Source: Nonomuraea sp. PA05
Lineage (GTDB): Bacteria; Actinomycetota; Actinomycetes; Streptosporangiales; Streptosporangiaceae
DNA length: 64,000 nucleotides
Assembly: GCF_008086045.1 (NCBI RefSeq)
Contig: NZ_VSEY01000033.1
Span: 1-64,000, forward strand
Direction: 5' to 3'
Of this stretch, positions 42,290 to 51,362 are shown piece after piece. Position 1 is the first letter of the stretch, and the number at the start of each line of letters is the position of its first letter. A program made the position numbers and the translations under genes. Under the pieces are notes generated by a model, which saw only the letters and a program-made list of their open reading frames with translations, did no database searches and was not told where the DNA came from.

Positions 42290-42343
42290 TTCGGTTATCA
42301 GGTCAGGAGTCGTCTTGTTGCTGGTCAGCGGCGTTGGCGGACC

Positions 42344-43006
42344 TCACCACTGCCTCGGCCCAGGGAAGAAGTGCCGCAGGGCGGCGTCGAGCTGGCCCGG
42401 CGTGGTGACGAGCTCGTCCAGGAGGCACAGGCCGATGGTGTCGGTGGCCTTGTCGCGCCAGGGCGAGCGCGCCGTCGTCCAGGACAGCCGCTGCCCGGCG
42501 AACGGGTCGGGCGCCGTGAAGTCGAACATCGGACGCAGAATCAGGGTGGCGCGCGGCTTGGGCCCGGTGCCCGGCACGATGCCGATGAACCCGATGCGCG
42601 GCCAGGCGAAGCGCACCCGGCGCAGGCCGCGCACCAGCTCGACGCCGTCCGCCGAGATCCGCAGGTAGCGGGGCCTGGCCAGCTCGAACAGGAACATGCC
42701 CAGCGCGTGCAGGGCGAGGAGCGCGGCGACGACGATCAGGGCGAGCAGCCCGTACGCGAGGACGCCCATCACGACCGACCCGCCGCTGGACAGCAACGAG
42801 TGGACAACGCCCTCGTCGTCCGAGGAGGTGAGCCAGAGCACGAGCCCGACGCAGATCGTCAGCGCCCAGATCAGACAGCCGCCCCGTCCCTTGCGCGCGA
42901 CGGTGCCGGCCTTGATCCGGGCGACGAAGGCGCCGGCGGGTCGCGGCGGCCCGCCCGGGCCGGGCCGCGCCGGGCCGTTCTCCCAGTGCGGTTCGTGCGT
43001 GCTCAT
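42344..43006 (-). CDS. Membrane protein with PH-like C-terminal domain, unknown function
   Basis: A 220-residue protein. ATG at 43006 has GGAG six bases upstream. A proline-rich cytoplasmic start leads to two helices (about residues 44-60 and 78-104) and then a soluble domain with alternating strands (YLRISADGVELVRGLRRVRF then AWPRIGFIGIVPG, ending LDAALRHFF) that resembles bacterial PH-like domains. I do not recognise a named family. It stands alone between the LAL regulator and a decayed gene. Confidence 0.75.
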   Translation of the reverse strand: MSTHEPHWENGPARPGPGGPPRPAGAFVARIKAGTVARKGRGGCLIWALTICVGLVLWLTSSDDEGVVHSLLSSGGSVVMGVLAYGLLALIVVAALLALHALGMFLFELARPRYLRISADGVELVRGLRRVRFAWPRIGFIGIVPGTGPKPRATLILRPMFDFTAPDPFAGQRLSWTTARSPWRDKATDTIGLCLLDELVTTPGQLDAALRHFFPGPRQW

Positions 43007-43229
43007 ACGCCGCTCCACGAGGTAAGCGCCGGCGACAGTGCGGCGGGACCATGCCCCGCCAGTGTCGTGCATGCCCCGCCGGAAGCCGAGCGCCCGGATC
43101 GCGCCTGCGCTGTACGCCAACACATCATGCGCTCAGTGCTAACGACAGGGCGGTGGCGGCGTCGCAGGATGACCGATCGAGGAAGTGCGTTCCCGGCCGG
43201 GGGACAGGTGGGCGTGCCTGCGCAACCCA

Positions 43230-43649
43230 GCGGCTCGTCAACCAGCGCACCGGCGGCTCCGAGTACACCGGCGACCTCACCGCGACCGATCTCCTGACCG
43301 GGGACCGCCTGTGGTCCGTCACCGAGAAGCGATCGGTGCCGAACCAGGCCGCCGTCCCCGTCGTCGCCTCGCTCGGCGGGCGCCCGCTCGTCCTCACCGC
43401 CCAGAGCACCGAGATCGAGGGAGAGGGGACCGCGCCCGTGGCGATGGCCGTGGACCTCCTCGGACCGAGCGGCTGCAACTGGACGGGTACGCGGGCGGGC
43501 GGGTCTTCGGGCTGCCCACCGCCGACGTCGTGCCCGGCAACCTGCAGAGCTGGGACGTCAAGACCGCCCCCGGCCTGGTCACCCCCTACGGCGGGCTGGT
43601 GACGGCGGCGGACGGCAGAAGCCGGCTCCTGCACCGCGCGGCCGGGTAG
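43230..43649 (+). pseudogene. Frameshifted fragment of a PQQ-like beta-propeller protein
   Basis: One frame reads YTGDLTATDLLTGDRLWSVT, then VASLGGRPLVLTAQ, up to about 43470. The sequence continues in another frame as ERLQLDGYAGGRVFGLPTAD, then VVTPYGG-like VTPYGGLVTAADGRSRLL to a stop at 43647-43649. The A-x-D-x-x-T-G-x-x-x-W repeat is typical of PQQ/BamB-like propellers. There is no start codon with a ribosome site and the N-terminal blades are absent. The gene is truncated and frameshifted near 43465-43480. Confidence 0.65.
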
Positions 43650-43774
43650 CGGGCCGGAGGAGCGGATCGCCGCACCGCGCGACCCGGTAGCGTGCTCGCG
43701 CCGAGTGCTTCTGCGCGCCGATCTTCCTGGATAGGGTTGTGCCCCTTGGTGATCGAGGCCTGGCGGAGGTTGCG

Positions 43775-44638
43775 ATGGATCTTTCCGGAGTGGGCGTGTG
43801 GAGTCACCACCTGCGTTTCGGTGACCCCGCGGAGGCCGCCGACGCGGCCGCGGAGCTGGACGAGCTGGGCTACAGCGCCCTGTGGATGCCGGACGCCGGC
43901 GGGCCGGTCTTCGACGCGGTGACCAACCTGCTGACGGCGACGAACCGGATCGTCGTGGCCACGGGCATCCTCAACCTCTGGATGCACGACCCCGCAGGCG
44001 TCGCCGCCTCCTACGCGTCCGTGACCGAGACGTACCCCGGCCGGTTCCTCATGGGCATCGGCGTGAGCCACGCGGTGGCGATCAACACCGAGCAGGAGCC
44101 GGCCCGCTACCGCAAGCCGGTGGCGGCGATGACGGCCTTCCTCGACGAGCTCGACCGCGCCGAGCGGCCCGTCCCGGCAGACGGGCGGGTGCTGGCCGCG
44201 CTCGGCCCCAAGATGCTCGACATGGCCGCCAAGCGGGCCCGCGGCGCCCACCCGTACCTCGTCACCACCGAGCACACCAGGCGCGCGCGGGAGGCGCTGG
44301 GCGACGGCCCGCTGCTGCTCCCGGAGCAGACGGTGATACTCAGCGCGAGCAGGGAGGAGGCGCGGGCCATCGGTGACGGCTGGCTGCGCGGCTACCTGTC
44401 GCTGCCCAACTACGCCAACAACCTGCTGCGGCTCGGCTACTCGGCCGACGAGCTGGCCTCGGTCAGCGACCGCCTGTTCGACGACGTGTTCGCCTGGGGC
44501 GACGAGGAGGCGATCCTGCGCCGCCTGGACGAGCACCGCGCGGCCGGCGCCGACCACGTGTGCGTCCAGGTGATCACCGCCGACTCCGGCGCCTTCCCGC
44601 GGCAGGAGTGGCGCACCCTCGCCGCGGCGCTGCGCTGA
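43775..44638 (+). CDS. LLM-class (luciferase-like) F420-dependent oxidoreductase
   Basis: A 287-residue TIM-barrel protein of the luciferase-like monooxygenase family, TIGR03620-like F420 group: GVWSHHLRFGDPAEAADAAA, LGYSALWMPDAGG, VVATGILNLWMHDP and FLMGIGVSHA. ATG at 43775 has GGAGG five bases upstream. Cofactor is probably F420 or FMN. It is monocistronic. The substrate is unknown. Confidence 0.9.
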   Translation: MDLSGVGVWSHHLRFGDPAEAADAAAELDELGYSALWMPDAGGPVFDAVTNLLTATNRIVVATGILNLWMHDPAGVAASYASVTETYPGRFLMGIGVSHAVAINTEQEPARYRKPVAAMTAFLDELDRAERPVPADGRVLAALGPKMLDMAAKRARGAHPYLVTTEHTRRAREALGDGPLLLPEQTVILSASREEARAIGDGWLRGYLSLPNYANNLLRLGYSADELASVSDRLFDDVFAWGDEEAILRRLDEHRAAGADHVCVQVITADSGAFPRQEWRTLAAALR

Positions 44639-44818
44639 CCTGCCGGGCCGGACCCCCACCCCAGGCGGCCAGACCCTCTACCGATGCGGCTCGTGAGACA
44701 AGATGCCCACCAGCACCAGGAGGAGTGACAACCCCGTCCATTAACCCTCTCGTCAGATGCGGTTCACACATTATTCCCAGCTTCGTGCTGTCAGATGTGT
44801 GCTGACGAAGGGAGGGAC

Positions 44819-45730
44819 ATGCTGAAAAGGTTCCGCAAGGCAGCCGTTTCCGCAGGCGGCAGCGGTGCGCAGCCGGTGTCCGGCACCGAGGTGAACGGCG
44901 AGCTGGGCCACCGGCTGCGCGCGCCGAGCAAGCTGCACGCCTTCAACCGCTACGAGATCAAGTACCTGGTGGACGCGGCGCAGGCGGCCGAACTGCGGGA
45001 GGAGATCGAGCAGCGCCTCGATCGCGACCGGCACAGCGGCGACACCGGCTACGGCATCTGGAGCGTCTACTACGACACCCGGCAGCTCCGCTTCTACTGG
45101 GAGAAGATCGAGGGGCTGAAGTTCCGCAGGAAGCTGCGGGTGCGCCACTACGGCGACCGGTTCGCCGTGGACGCCGCCACGCCGGTGTTCGTCGAGATCA
45201 AGCAGCGGGTCAACCGGGTGACGCAGAAACGCCGCGTCCGGCTGCCGTACGCCGACGCGCTCAAGCTGTGCGACGGGCGGCAACTGGTCGAGCGCGACCC
45301 TTCCGAGCAGGCCTTCCTGGAGGAGGTGCTCGACCTGGTGGTGCGCCTGGACCTGCGGGCCGTGGCGATGACCGGCTACCAGCGGCACGCCTACGTCGGC
45401 CGTGACGCCGACGTGGGCCTGCGGGTCACCTTCGATCACCGCGTCCGCGGCCGGGACCGCGACTTCCACCTCGGCGCCGACGCCACCAACCGGCTCATCG
45501 TGCCGGCCCGCAAGGCGATCGTCGAGGTCAAGGCCAACGACCGGGTGCCGTACTGGCTGACCGACCTGACCGCCAAACGCAACCTCCAGGTGGTGCGGGT
45601 CTCCAAGTACTGCCAGAGCGTCGAGGCGCACGGCCTGGCACCCCGCTCGATCTTCCACATCCCCGACCACGACCTCGACCTCGACCACGATCTCGGCCGT
45701 GACCGGCCGGGCATTCTCTCGGAGGCCTGA
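44819..45730 (+). CDS. VTC domain (polyphosphate polymerase-like) protein
   Basis: A 303-residue VTC-domain protein of the triphosphate-tunnel fold. Recognisable tunnel residues are in FNRYEIKYLVDAAQA, FRRKLRVRHYGD, FVEIKQRVNRVTQKRR and AIVEVKAND. The eukaryotic VTC4 homologue makes polyphosphate from ATP; bacterial members lack the SPX domain, as here. ATG at 44819 has GGAGGG directly upstream. It leads an operon with DUF4956 (six-base gap) and CotH (six-base gap), a known recurring trio. Confidence 0.93.
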   Translation: MLKRFRKAAVSAGGSGAQPVSGTEVNGELGHRLRAPSKLHAFNRYEIKYLVDAAQAAELREEIEQRLDRDRHSGDTGYGIWSVYYDTRQLRFYWEKIEGLKFRRKLRVRHYGDRFAVDAATPVFVEIKQRVNRVTQKRRVRLPYADALKLCDGRQLVERDPSEQAFLEEVLDLVVRLDLRAVAMTGYQRHAYVGRDADVGLRVTFDHRVRGRDRDFHLGADATNRLIVPARKAIVEVKANDRVPYWLTDLTAKRNLQVVRVSKYCQSVEAHGLAPRSIFHIPDHDLDLDHDLGRDRPGILSEA

Positions 45731-45736
45731 CCCCCC

Positions 45737-46414
45737 ATGGACTTCTCGTTCCAGGACCTGTCCGGCACGTTCAGCGTGGCGGACATCGCGATCGCGATGT
45801 CGCTGTCGTTCGTGCTCAGCGCGATGATCGGCTGGGTGTACCGGGCGACGCACCGCAACGTGTCCTACAGCCAGTCGTACGTGCAGACGCTGGTCATCCT
45901 GGGCATGCTGATCTCGCTCATCATGCTGGTCGTCGGCTCGAACATCGCCCGCGCCTTCGCCCTGGTCGGCGCCCTGTCGGTGGTGCGCTTCCGCAACGCC
46001 ATCAAGGAGACCCGCGACGTCGGGTTCATCTTCCTGGTGATGGGCGTCGGGATGGCCGTCGGCACCCGCTTCTACCTGCTGGCCGTCGTCGCCGCGGTGG
46101 CCATCTCGCTGATCGTCATGCTGATGAGCCGGTTCAACTGGTTCGCGCTGAACGTGCGCCGCCAGGTGGTCAAGGTCCAGGTGCCCTCCGACGACGACTA
46201 CACGCACGCCATCCAGGACGTGCTGGTGCGCCACACCGACGAGTTCGAGCTGGTCAGCATGGAGTCGATCAGGGCGGGCGCGCTGATGGAGCTGATGTAC
46301 ACCGTCAAGATCAAGAAGGGCAGCGAGCCCGCGGACGTCATCGCCGCCCTGCGTGAACGCAACCACGGCCAGTCGGTCACCGTCCTGACCGGATACGACC
46401 AGACCGACCTGTAG
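45737..46414 (+). CDS. DUF4956 integral membrane protein
   Basis: A 225-residue protein with four helices in the first 130 residues, including the conserved FALVGALSVVRFRNAIKETR and DVGFIFLVMGVGMAVG, and a cytoplasmic C-terminal ferredoxin-like domain (VVKVQVPSDDDYTHAIQDVL). This is the DUF4956 family. Its function is undefined; the constant partnership with a VTC protein suggests a role with polyphosphate at the membrane. Confidence 0.92.
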   Translation: MDFSFQDLSGTFSVADIAIAMSLSFVLSAMIGWVYRATHRNVSYSQSYVQTLVILGMLISLIMLVVGSNIARAFALVGALSVVRFRNAIKETRDVGFIFLVMGVGMAVGTRFYLLAVVAAVAISLIVMLMSRFNWFALNVRRQVVKVQVPSDDDYTHAIQDVLVRHTDEFELVSMESIRAGALMELMYTVKIKKGSEPADVIAALRERNHGQSVTVLTGYDQTDL

Positions 46415-46420
46415 GCGGTC

Positions 46421-48073
46421 ATGACCAGACTCAGACATCGCATCCCGGTCAAGCTCCGGCACAACTGGAAGCTGGTCGCGCTGTGCGTGGCGTTCCTGGC
46501 GGCCTGCTGGGGCGTGTTCGGCAGCGGGACCATCCGCCCGTACGTCACCACCTCGCAGACCACCGAGGCCGCCACCGTCGTCACCAACCTGACCGGCACC
46601 AAGGACCTGTTCGACGCCTCCGTGCCGCACCAGGTCACGCTCACCTTCCCCGACGCCGCCTACGAGGACATGCTCGCCGAGTACCTCAAGGAGGGCGAGA
46701 AGAAGTACGTCGAGGCCGACCTGACCATCGACGGCACCCGCATCCCCAGCGTGGGCGTCCGGCTCAAGGGCAACTCCACGCTGATGGGGCTGACCTGGAA
46801 GGGGCAGTCGGCGCAGCGCGGCATGGGCGGGGGTGGCGGGCGGCGTCCCGCGGGCGTCCCCGAGGGCTTCCAACCTCCGGACGGCTTCCAACCGCCTGGC
46901 AACGGCCGGCAACAACCAGCCGACCAGCCTCAGGCCGACCAGTCTCAAGCCGATCAACCCCAAGCCGATCAGCCCCAAGCGGGCCAGCCGCAGACGGGCC
47001 AGCCGCAGACCGGCCGGCAACCGGGCGGTGGCGGCGGTCGCGGGCCCGGAGGCTTCGGTGCTCAGCTCAAGGGCGAGGAACCGGAGAACCTCCCGTGGCT
47101 GATCAGCTTCGACGAGTTCGTGGAGGGTCGCCGCTACCAGGGCCACAGCCAGGTAGCCGTCCGCCCCGCCTCGACCGGCTCGACGGCCATGCTGAACGAG
47201 GCGCTGGGCATCGCCCTGGTGGGCGCGTCCGGCGAGCCGACCCAGCGCTCCACCTACAGCTCCTTCACCGTCAACGGCCGCTCCTCGACCCCGCGCCTCC
47301 TGGTGGAGTACCTGGACGAGGGCTACGCCGAGACCCTCGGCGACGGCGTCCTGTACAAGTCGCTGGCCTCGGGATCCTTCACCTACAAGGGCGAGGACCA
47401 GACCGAGTACACCACCGACTTCAAGCAGATCAACAAGGTGGGCGGCAAGGACATGCAGCCGGTCATCGAGCTGGTCAAGTGGGTGAACGAGGCTTCGGAC
47501 GCCGAGTTCGCCAAGGGCCTGGCCGATCGCCTGGATGTGGAGTCGTTCGCCCGCTACCTGGTCCTGCAGAACATGATGGTCAACTTCGACGACATGGCCG
47601 GCCCCGGCAAGAACTACTACCTGTGGTACGACCTGGACACCAAGAAGTTCAAGGTCGTCACCTGGGACCTGAACCTCGCGTTCAACGGCAACGCCGAGAG
47701 CGGCGTGAACGACACGATCAGCATGGGCTTCGGCCGAGGCCGTCCACAACAGAACCAGCAGAACGAGCAGGCTCAAGCTCCGCCCGGCGGTGGTGGCGGC
47801 GGCGGGATGATGCGCATGGGCCACCCCTTGAAGGAGAAGTTCCTCGCGAACGCCACCTTCAAGAAGCTCTACGAGGAGCAGTACCGCGCCCTCTACACCA
47901 AGCTCCTGGGCAGCGGCACCGCCACCGGCCTCGTCAACGACCTTGTCGCGGCGTACAACCTGAACGAGAAGTCCGACCCCGCCAAGATCGAGGAAGAGGC
48001 GAAAACCCTGCGTACCTTCCTCCAGACGCGCACCCAGACCCTGCGCGCCGACAAGGCGATCACCGGCGCGTAG
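46421..48073 (+). CDS. CotH kinase family protein with Gln/Pro repeat insertion
   Basis: A 550-residue protein. One N-terminal signal anchor (about residues 17-36) puts the rest outside. The CotH fold begins at about 65 (HQVTLTFPDAAYEDMLAEYL) and includes VGVRLKGNSTLMGL, YKSLASGSFTYKGEDQTEY, VESFARYLVLQNMMVNFDDM and the metal-binding VVTWDLNLAFNG. CotH proteins are atypical protein kinases of spore coats. Two disordered insertions interrupt the fold: a Gln-rich ADQPQ-type repeat at about 160-210 and a Gly/Gln loop near 445-465. It is the third gene of the VTC operon. Confidence 0.92.
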   Translation: MTRLRHRIPVKLRHNWKLVALCVAFLAACWGVFGSGTIRPYVTTSQTTEAATVVTNLTGTKDLFDASVPHQVTLTFPDAAYEDMLAEYLKEGEKKYVEADLTIDGTRIPSVGVRLKGNSTLMGLTWKGQSAQRGMGGGGGRRPAGVPEGFQPPDGFQPPGNGRQQPADQPQADQSQADQPQADQPQAGQPQTGQPQTGRQPGGGGGRGPGGFGAQLKGEEPENLPWLISFDEFVEGRRYQGHSQVAVRPASTGSTAMLNEALGIALVGASGEPTQRSTYSSFTVNGRSSTPRLLVEYLDEGYAETLGDGVLYKSLASGSFTYKGEDQTEYTTDFKQINKVGGKDMQPVIELVKWVNEASDAEFAKGLADRLDVESFARYLVLQNMMVNFDDMAGPGKNYYLWYDLDTKKFKVVTWDLNLAFNGNAESGVNDTISMGFGRGRPQQNQQNEQAQAPPGGGGGGGMMRMGHPLKEKFLANATFKKLYEEQYRALYTKLLGSGTATGLVNDLVAAYNLNEKSDPAKIEEEAKTLRTFLQTRTQTLRADKAITGA

Positions 48074-48090
48074 GACCGTGACCCGCCACC

Positions 48091-48128
48091 GGCCCGGCCC
48101 CCGCTCATCGAGCCCGCGGGGCCGGGCC
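48091..48128. terminator. Strong bidirectional hairpin between CotH and MFS genes
   Basis: GGCCCGGCCCC (48091-48101) and GGGGCCGGGCC (48118-48128) are perfect 11-bp complements around a 16-base loop. It lies 18 bases after the CotH stop and 15 bases before the convergent MFS stop. It has no T-run, as is common in high-GC actinomycetes, and can serve both strands. Confidence 0.85.
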
Positions 48129-48142
48129 AAGGCGCCTGCCCG

Positions 48143-49561
48143 TCAGCCGGCACGCTTGAGCGAGATCCCCGCCGCCGCAATCGCGGCCGCCGCGGCGACG
48201 CACGCGGCGGTGAGAAAGGCCGCCGTATGACCGGCCTCCGTGGGCAGCCCTCCGGCGGGAGCGGAGCCGGTGATGACGGCCGCGGCGAGCTGGGCCCCGA
48301 CCGCCCCGCCGATCGTGCGCAGGATGGTGTTCAGGCCGGTGGCGGCCCCCGTCTGATGGTGTTCCACAACCCCCACGACCAGAGCCCCCAGGGACGCGAA
48401 CGCCAGACCGTAGGCCAACCCCAGCATGGCCCCGCCGACGTAGAAGGCCCACCGCTCCCCGTGCACGAAGGCGAGCCCGGCGAGCGCCACCCCGGCGAGC
48501 ACCGCGCCGATCTGGAACACGGTACGGCTGCTGGTCAGCCGGGCGATCCGGGTGCCGAGCGGAGCCGCGACGACCATGAACAGCGCGACGGGCACCATCA
48601 GCAGCCCGGTCTGGCTGGGGCTGTCGCCGAACCCGTACCCGGTGCTCGTGGGCGCCTGGGTGAACTGCGGGATGAGCGTGATCGCGGCGAACATGCCGAT
48701 GCCGATCACCAGCGTGGCGAGGTGCGCGGGAAGCAGTTGCGGCGCGTACACCAGGCGCAGGTCGATGAGCGGCGCGGCGGCGCGGCGTTCGGCGGCGACG
48801 AACAGCGCGGCGAGCACCACGGCGGCGGCGAACAGCGTCCACACGGCAGCGGACCCCCATCCCCAGGCGCTGCCCTGGCTGATGGCCAGCAGCAGGCACA
48901 CCAGGGTGCCGGACAGCAGCAGCGCGCCGAGCAGGTCGAGCCGCGCCCCCTGGTGCGGTTCGTGGCCGGGCAGGAAGGCGGTGCAGAACAGGGCGGCGGT
49001 GGCGATGACGGCGGTGGTCCAGAACAGCCAGGAGGTGCCGAGCGCTCCGGTGATCGGCCCGGCGACGACCATGCCGAGCGCGCCGCCGACGCCGAACATC
49101 GCGCTCAGCGCGGCGACGACGCCGGGCAGCCGGCCCGGCGGAACGGACCTGCGGGCCAGGCCGAACGCGACGGGGAAGACGCCCCCCGACAGGCCCTGGA
49201 GCACACGGGCGATCAGCAGCCCAGGGTAGGAGCCGGCCAGGTCGCTCACGCCCGCGACGACGCTGCCGATGGTCAGCGCGACGAGGCCCGCGATCATGAC
49301 GGTGCGGTGGCCGAAGAGGTCGCCGACCCGTCCGGCGATGGGGGTGGCGATGCCCGAGGACAGCATGAACGCCGTCAGCAGCCAGGCCGCCGAGCCGGCG
49401 GGGACGCCGAGTTGACGTCCGAAGACGGGCAGCGCCGTGACCACGATCGTCTGCGCGATCGCGACGCCGAGCGAGGCGAGGAGCAGCGCGGTGACGATGA
49501 TCGAGGTGCGGGCTTCTCCTGCGGCAGGGTTCGCGGTGGCCTCGGACAACCTTCTGCTCAT
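48143..49561 (-). CDS. MFS transporter, DHA2-like drug efflux family
   Basis: A 472-residue exporter with 14 predicted helices. Motifs: TALLLASLGVAIAQTIVVTA, motif A-like GRVGDLFGHRTVMIAGL, motif C-like region GVGGALGMVVAGPITGALG. ATG at 49561 has GGAAGGGA seven bases upstream; an earlier start at 49621 would run through the operator region and is unlikely. It is divergent from a TetR gene, with a shared operator, the classical arrangement for inducible drug efflux. Confidence 0.92.
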   Translation of the reverse strand: MSRRLSEATANPAAGEARTSIIVTALLLASLGVAIAQTIVVTALPVFGRQLGVPAGSAAWLLTAFMLSSGIATPIAGRVGDLFGHRTVMIAGLVALTIGSVVAGVSDLAGSYPGLLIARVLQGLSGGVFPVAFGLARRSVPPGRLPGVVAALSAMFGVGGALGMVVAGPITGALGTSWLFWTTAVIATAALFCTAFLPGHEPHQGARLDLLGALLLSGTLVCLLLAISQGSAWGWGSAAVWTLFAAAVVLAALFVAAERRAAAPLIDLRLVYAPQLLPAHLATLVIGIGMFAAITLIPQFTQAPTSTGYGFGDSPSQTGLLMVPVALFMVVAAPLGTRIARLTSSRTVFQIGAVLAGVALAGLAFVHGERWAFYVGGAMLGLAYGLAFASLGALVVGVVEHHQTGAATGLNTILRTIGGAVGAQLAAAVITGSAPAGGLPTEAGHTAAFLTAACVAAAAAIAAAGISLKRAG

Positions 49562-49610
49562 CACGACGTCCCTTCCTCGGCCGTACTCAGGTAAGGGGAA
49601 CCTAACACAC

Positions 49611-49631
49611 TTAGAGACCAATGGTCACTAA
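49611..49631. promoter_or_regulatory. TetR operator in the MFS/TetR divergent promoter
   Basis: TTAGAGACC-AAT-GGTCACTAA is a 21-bp dyad with one mismatch, placed between the divergent MFS and TetR genes (about 50 bases from one start and 30 from the other). It fits a TetR dimer or pair of dimers and would shut off both genes. Confidence 0.75.
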
Positions 49632-49660
49632 TGCTGGAATGAGCATGACAAGGCGAGGTG

Positions 49661-50257
49661 ATGCGAACGATGCCGCAGGCCGGCAGAAAGCAGGGCAGGC
49701 CGCCACGGCTGAGCCGCGACCTGATCGTGGCCACGGCGCTGACCACGGACCTGGGCTCGCTCACCATGCGCGAGCTCGCCGACCGGCTCGGGGTGTCCCA
49801 CTCGGCGCTGTATCGCTGGGTCCGCAACCGCGAGGACCTGTTCCACATGATCAGCGACGTCGTGGTCGACCGCATCCTGCCCACGACCGACCCCGCCCCT
49901 GACACCTGGCAGGCGTGGCTGGCCGAGCTGGCCTGGTCGATGCACGACGAGTTCCTCGCCGTCCCCGGCTACGCCGTGCACGTCGCCCTGCCCCACACGC
50001 ACAACCCGCACTCCTTCGCGCGGCTGCGCGACCGCGTCATCGCGGCCTTCCGTGCGGCCGGGGCGAGCCCGGAGATGGCCGAGCAGAGCTGGTACGTCTT
50101 CGGGCTCGGCGTCGTCCAGTGGCTCGGCGCCCGCCAGGCCGGCGTGGAGGCCGGTGCCACCCCTGCCCGCTTCGACCTCTTCCTCGACGTCCTGCTGCGC
50201 GGGCTTCCCGTGCGCCTGCCGGTCGCGCATCCCCGCCCGCAGGATCGAGAAGGGTAG
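49661..50257 (+). CDS. TetR family regulator of the divergent MFS exporter
   Basis: A 198-residue TetR protein. HTH: LIVATALTTDLGSLTMRELA, then DRLGVSHSALYRWVRNREDL. The N-terminus is rich in Arg/Lys (GRKQGRPPRL). A GTG at 49658 precedes the ATG; AAGG upstream suits either. The C-terminal helices (WQAWLAELAWSMHDEFLAVP) resemble TetR_C of tetracycline-type regulators. It probably represses itself and the MFS gene through the site at 49611-49631. Confidence 0.9.
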   Translation: MRTMPQAGRKQGRPPRLSRDLIVATALTTDLGSLTMRELADRLGVSHSALYRWVRNREDLFHMISDVVVDRILPTTDPAPDTWQAWLAELAWSMHDEFLAVPGYAVHVALPHTHNPHSFARLRDRVIAAFRAAGASPEMAEQSWYVFGLGVVQWLGARQAGVEAGATPARFDLFLDVLLRGLPVRLPVAHPRPQDREG

Positions 50258-50330
50258 GCGCGGGCGGCGGTGGTGTCCTCATGGCACTACTGAGCGGCAG
50301 GCGGGCGGCGGCGGGTCGGCCCTGTCCTGC

Positions 50331-51362
50331 TCACGCCGGGTACGCGTGCGTCTCGGTCGCCTTGACCGACACCCACACCTGCCGGCCGGGAGCCAGATCG
50401 AGGTCGGCGACGGCGGCCGGCGTGATGTCGGCGAAGGCGGTGACGGGCCCGTCGAGGTGCACGCGCACGTTGTCGCCGTGCCGTTCGACGCCCTCGACGC
50501 GAGCCTGCCACAGGTTGCGCGGGCTGCCGTCCGGGCGGGTGCGGTAGAGGGCGACGGCGGCGGGCGGGAAGGCCACGAACGCGGCCCCGTCCAGCGACTC
50601 GGTGGTGTGCAGCAGCAGCTCACCCACCTTGACCCGGGTGCCGTCGGCCACCCCCCGGTACAGGTTGAGGCCGACCAGGCGGGCGACGTAGTCGGTGCGC
50701 GGGCGGCGGGCGATCTCGGCGGGCGGGCCCTGCTGGACGAGGGCGCCGTCCTCGATGACGATCAGCCGGTCGGCCAGCACCATGGCGTCGAGCGGGTCGT
50801 GGGTGACCAGGACGGTGGCGCCGCCGAAGGCGGTCAGGTGACGGCGGAGCTGGGAGCGGATCTGCAACCGGGTGTGCGCGTCCAGGGCGGCCAGCGGCTC
50901 GTCCAGCAGCAGCAGCTCCGGCTGGACGGCCAGGGCGCGGGCGAGCGCGACCCGCTGGGCCTGGCCGCCGGACAGTTGCCGGGGCCGGGCGGCGGCGCGG
51001 TCGGCCAGGCCGACCCGGTCGAGCAGCTCGGCGGCCAGGCTGCGCGACTCGGCCTTGGACATCCCCTGGCAGCGCGGCCCGAAGGCGACGTTGTCCAGCA
51101 CGCTCAGGTGCGGGAAGAGCAGGTAGTCCTGGAAGACCATGCCGATCGGGCGGCTCTCGGCGGGCATGGTGTGCAGCGGCCTGCCGGACAGGGTGATGTG
51201 CCCGCCGGACAGCCCGGTCAGCCCGGCCAGGGCGCGCAGCGCGGTGGTCTTGCCCGCGCCGTTCGGGCCGAGCAGCGCCACCACCTCGCCGGGCTGGACG
51301 TCGAGGGCGAGGTCGAGGGTGAAGGCGGGCCGGGTGACCACCAGCCGGGCGTCCAGGGTCAT
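50331..51362 (-). CDS. modC: Molybdate ABC transporter ATP-binding protein ModC
   Basis: A 343-residue ATPase. Walker A LLGPNGAGKTTALRAL, Q-loop FQDYLLFPHLSV, signature LSGGQAQRVALARAL, Walker B LLLLDEPLAALD and switch VLVTHDP are complete. A C-terminal TOBE domain (about 270-343) is typical of ModC. ATG at 51362 overlaps the permease stop (ATGA). It energises molybdate (or tungstate) import with ModA and ModB. Confidence 0.93.
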   Translation of the reverse strand: MTLDARLVVTRPAFTLDLALDVQPGEVVALLGPNGAGKTTALRALAGLTGLSGGHITLSGRPLHTMPAESRPIGMVFQDYLLFPHLSVLDNVAFGPRCQGMSKAESRSLAAELLDRVGLADRAAARPRQLSGGQAQRVALARALAVQPELLLLDEPLAALDAHTRLQIRSQLRRHLTAFGGATVLVTHDPLDAMVLADRLIVIEDGALVQQGPPAEIARRPRTDYVARLVGLNLYRGVADGTRVKVGELLLHTTESLDGAAFVAFPPAAVALYRTRPDGSPRNLWQARVEGVERHGDNVRVHLDGPVTAFADITPAAVADLDLAPGRQVWVSVKATETHAYPA

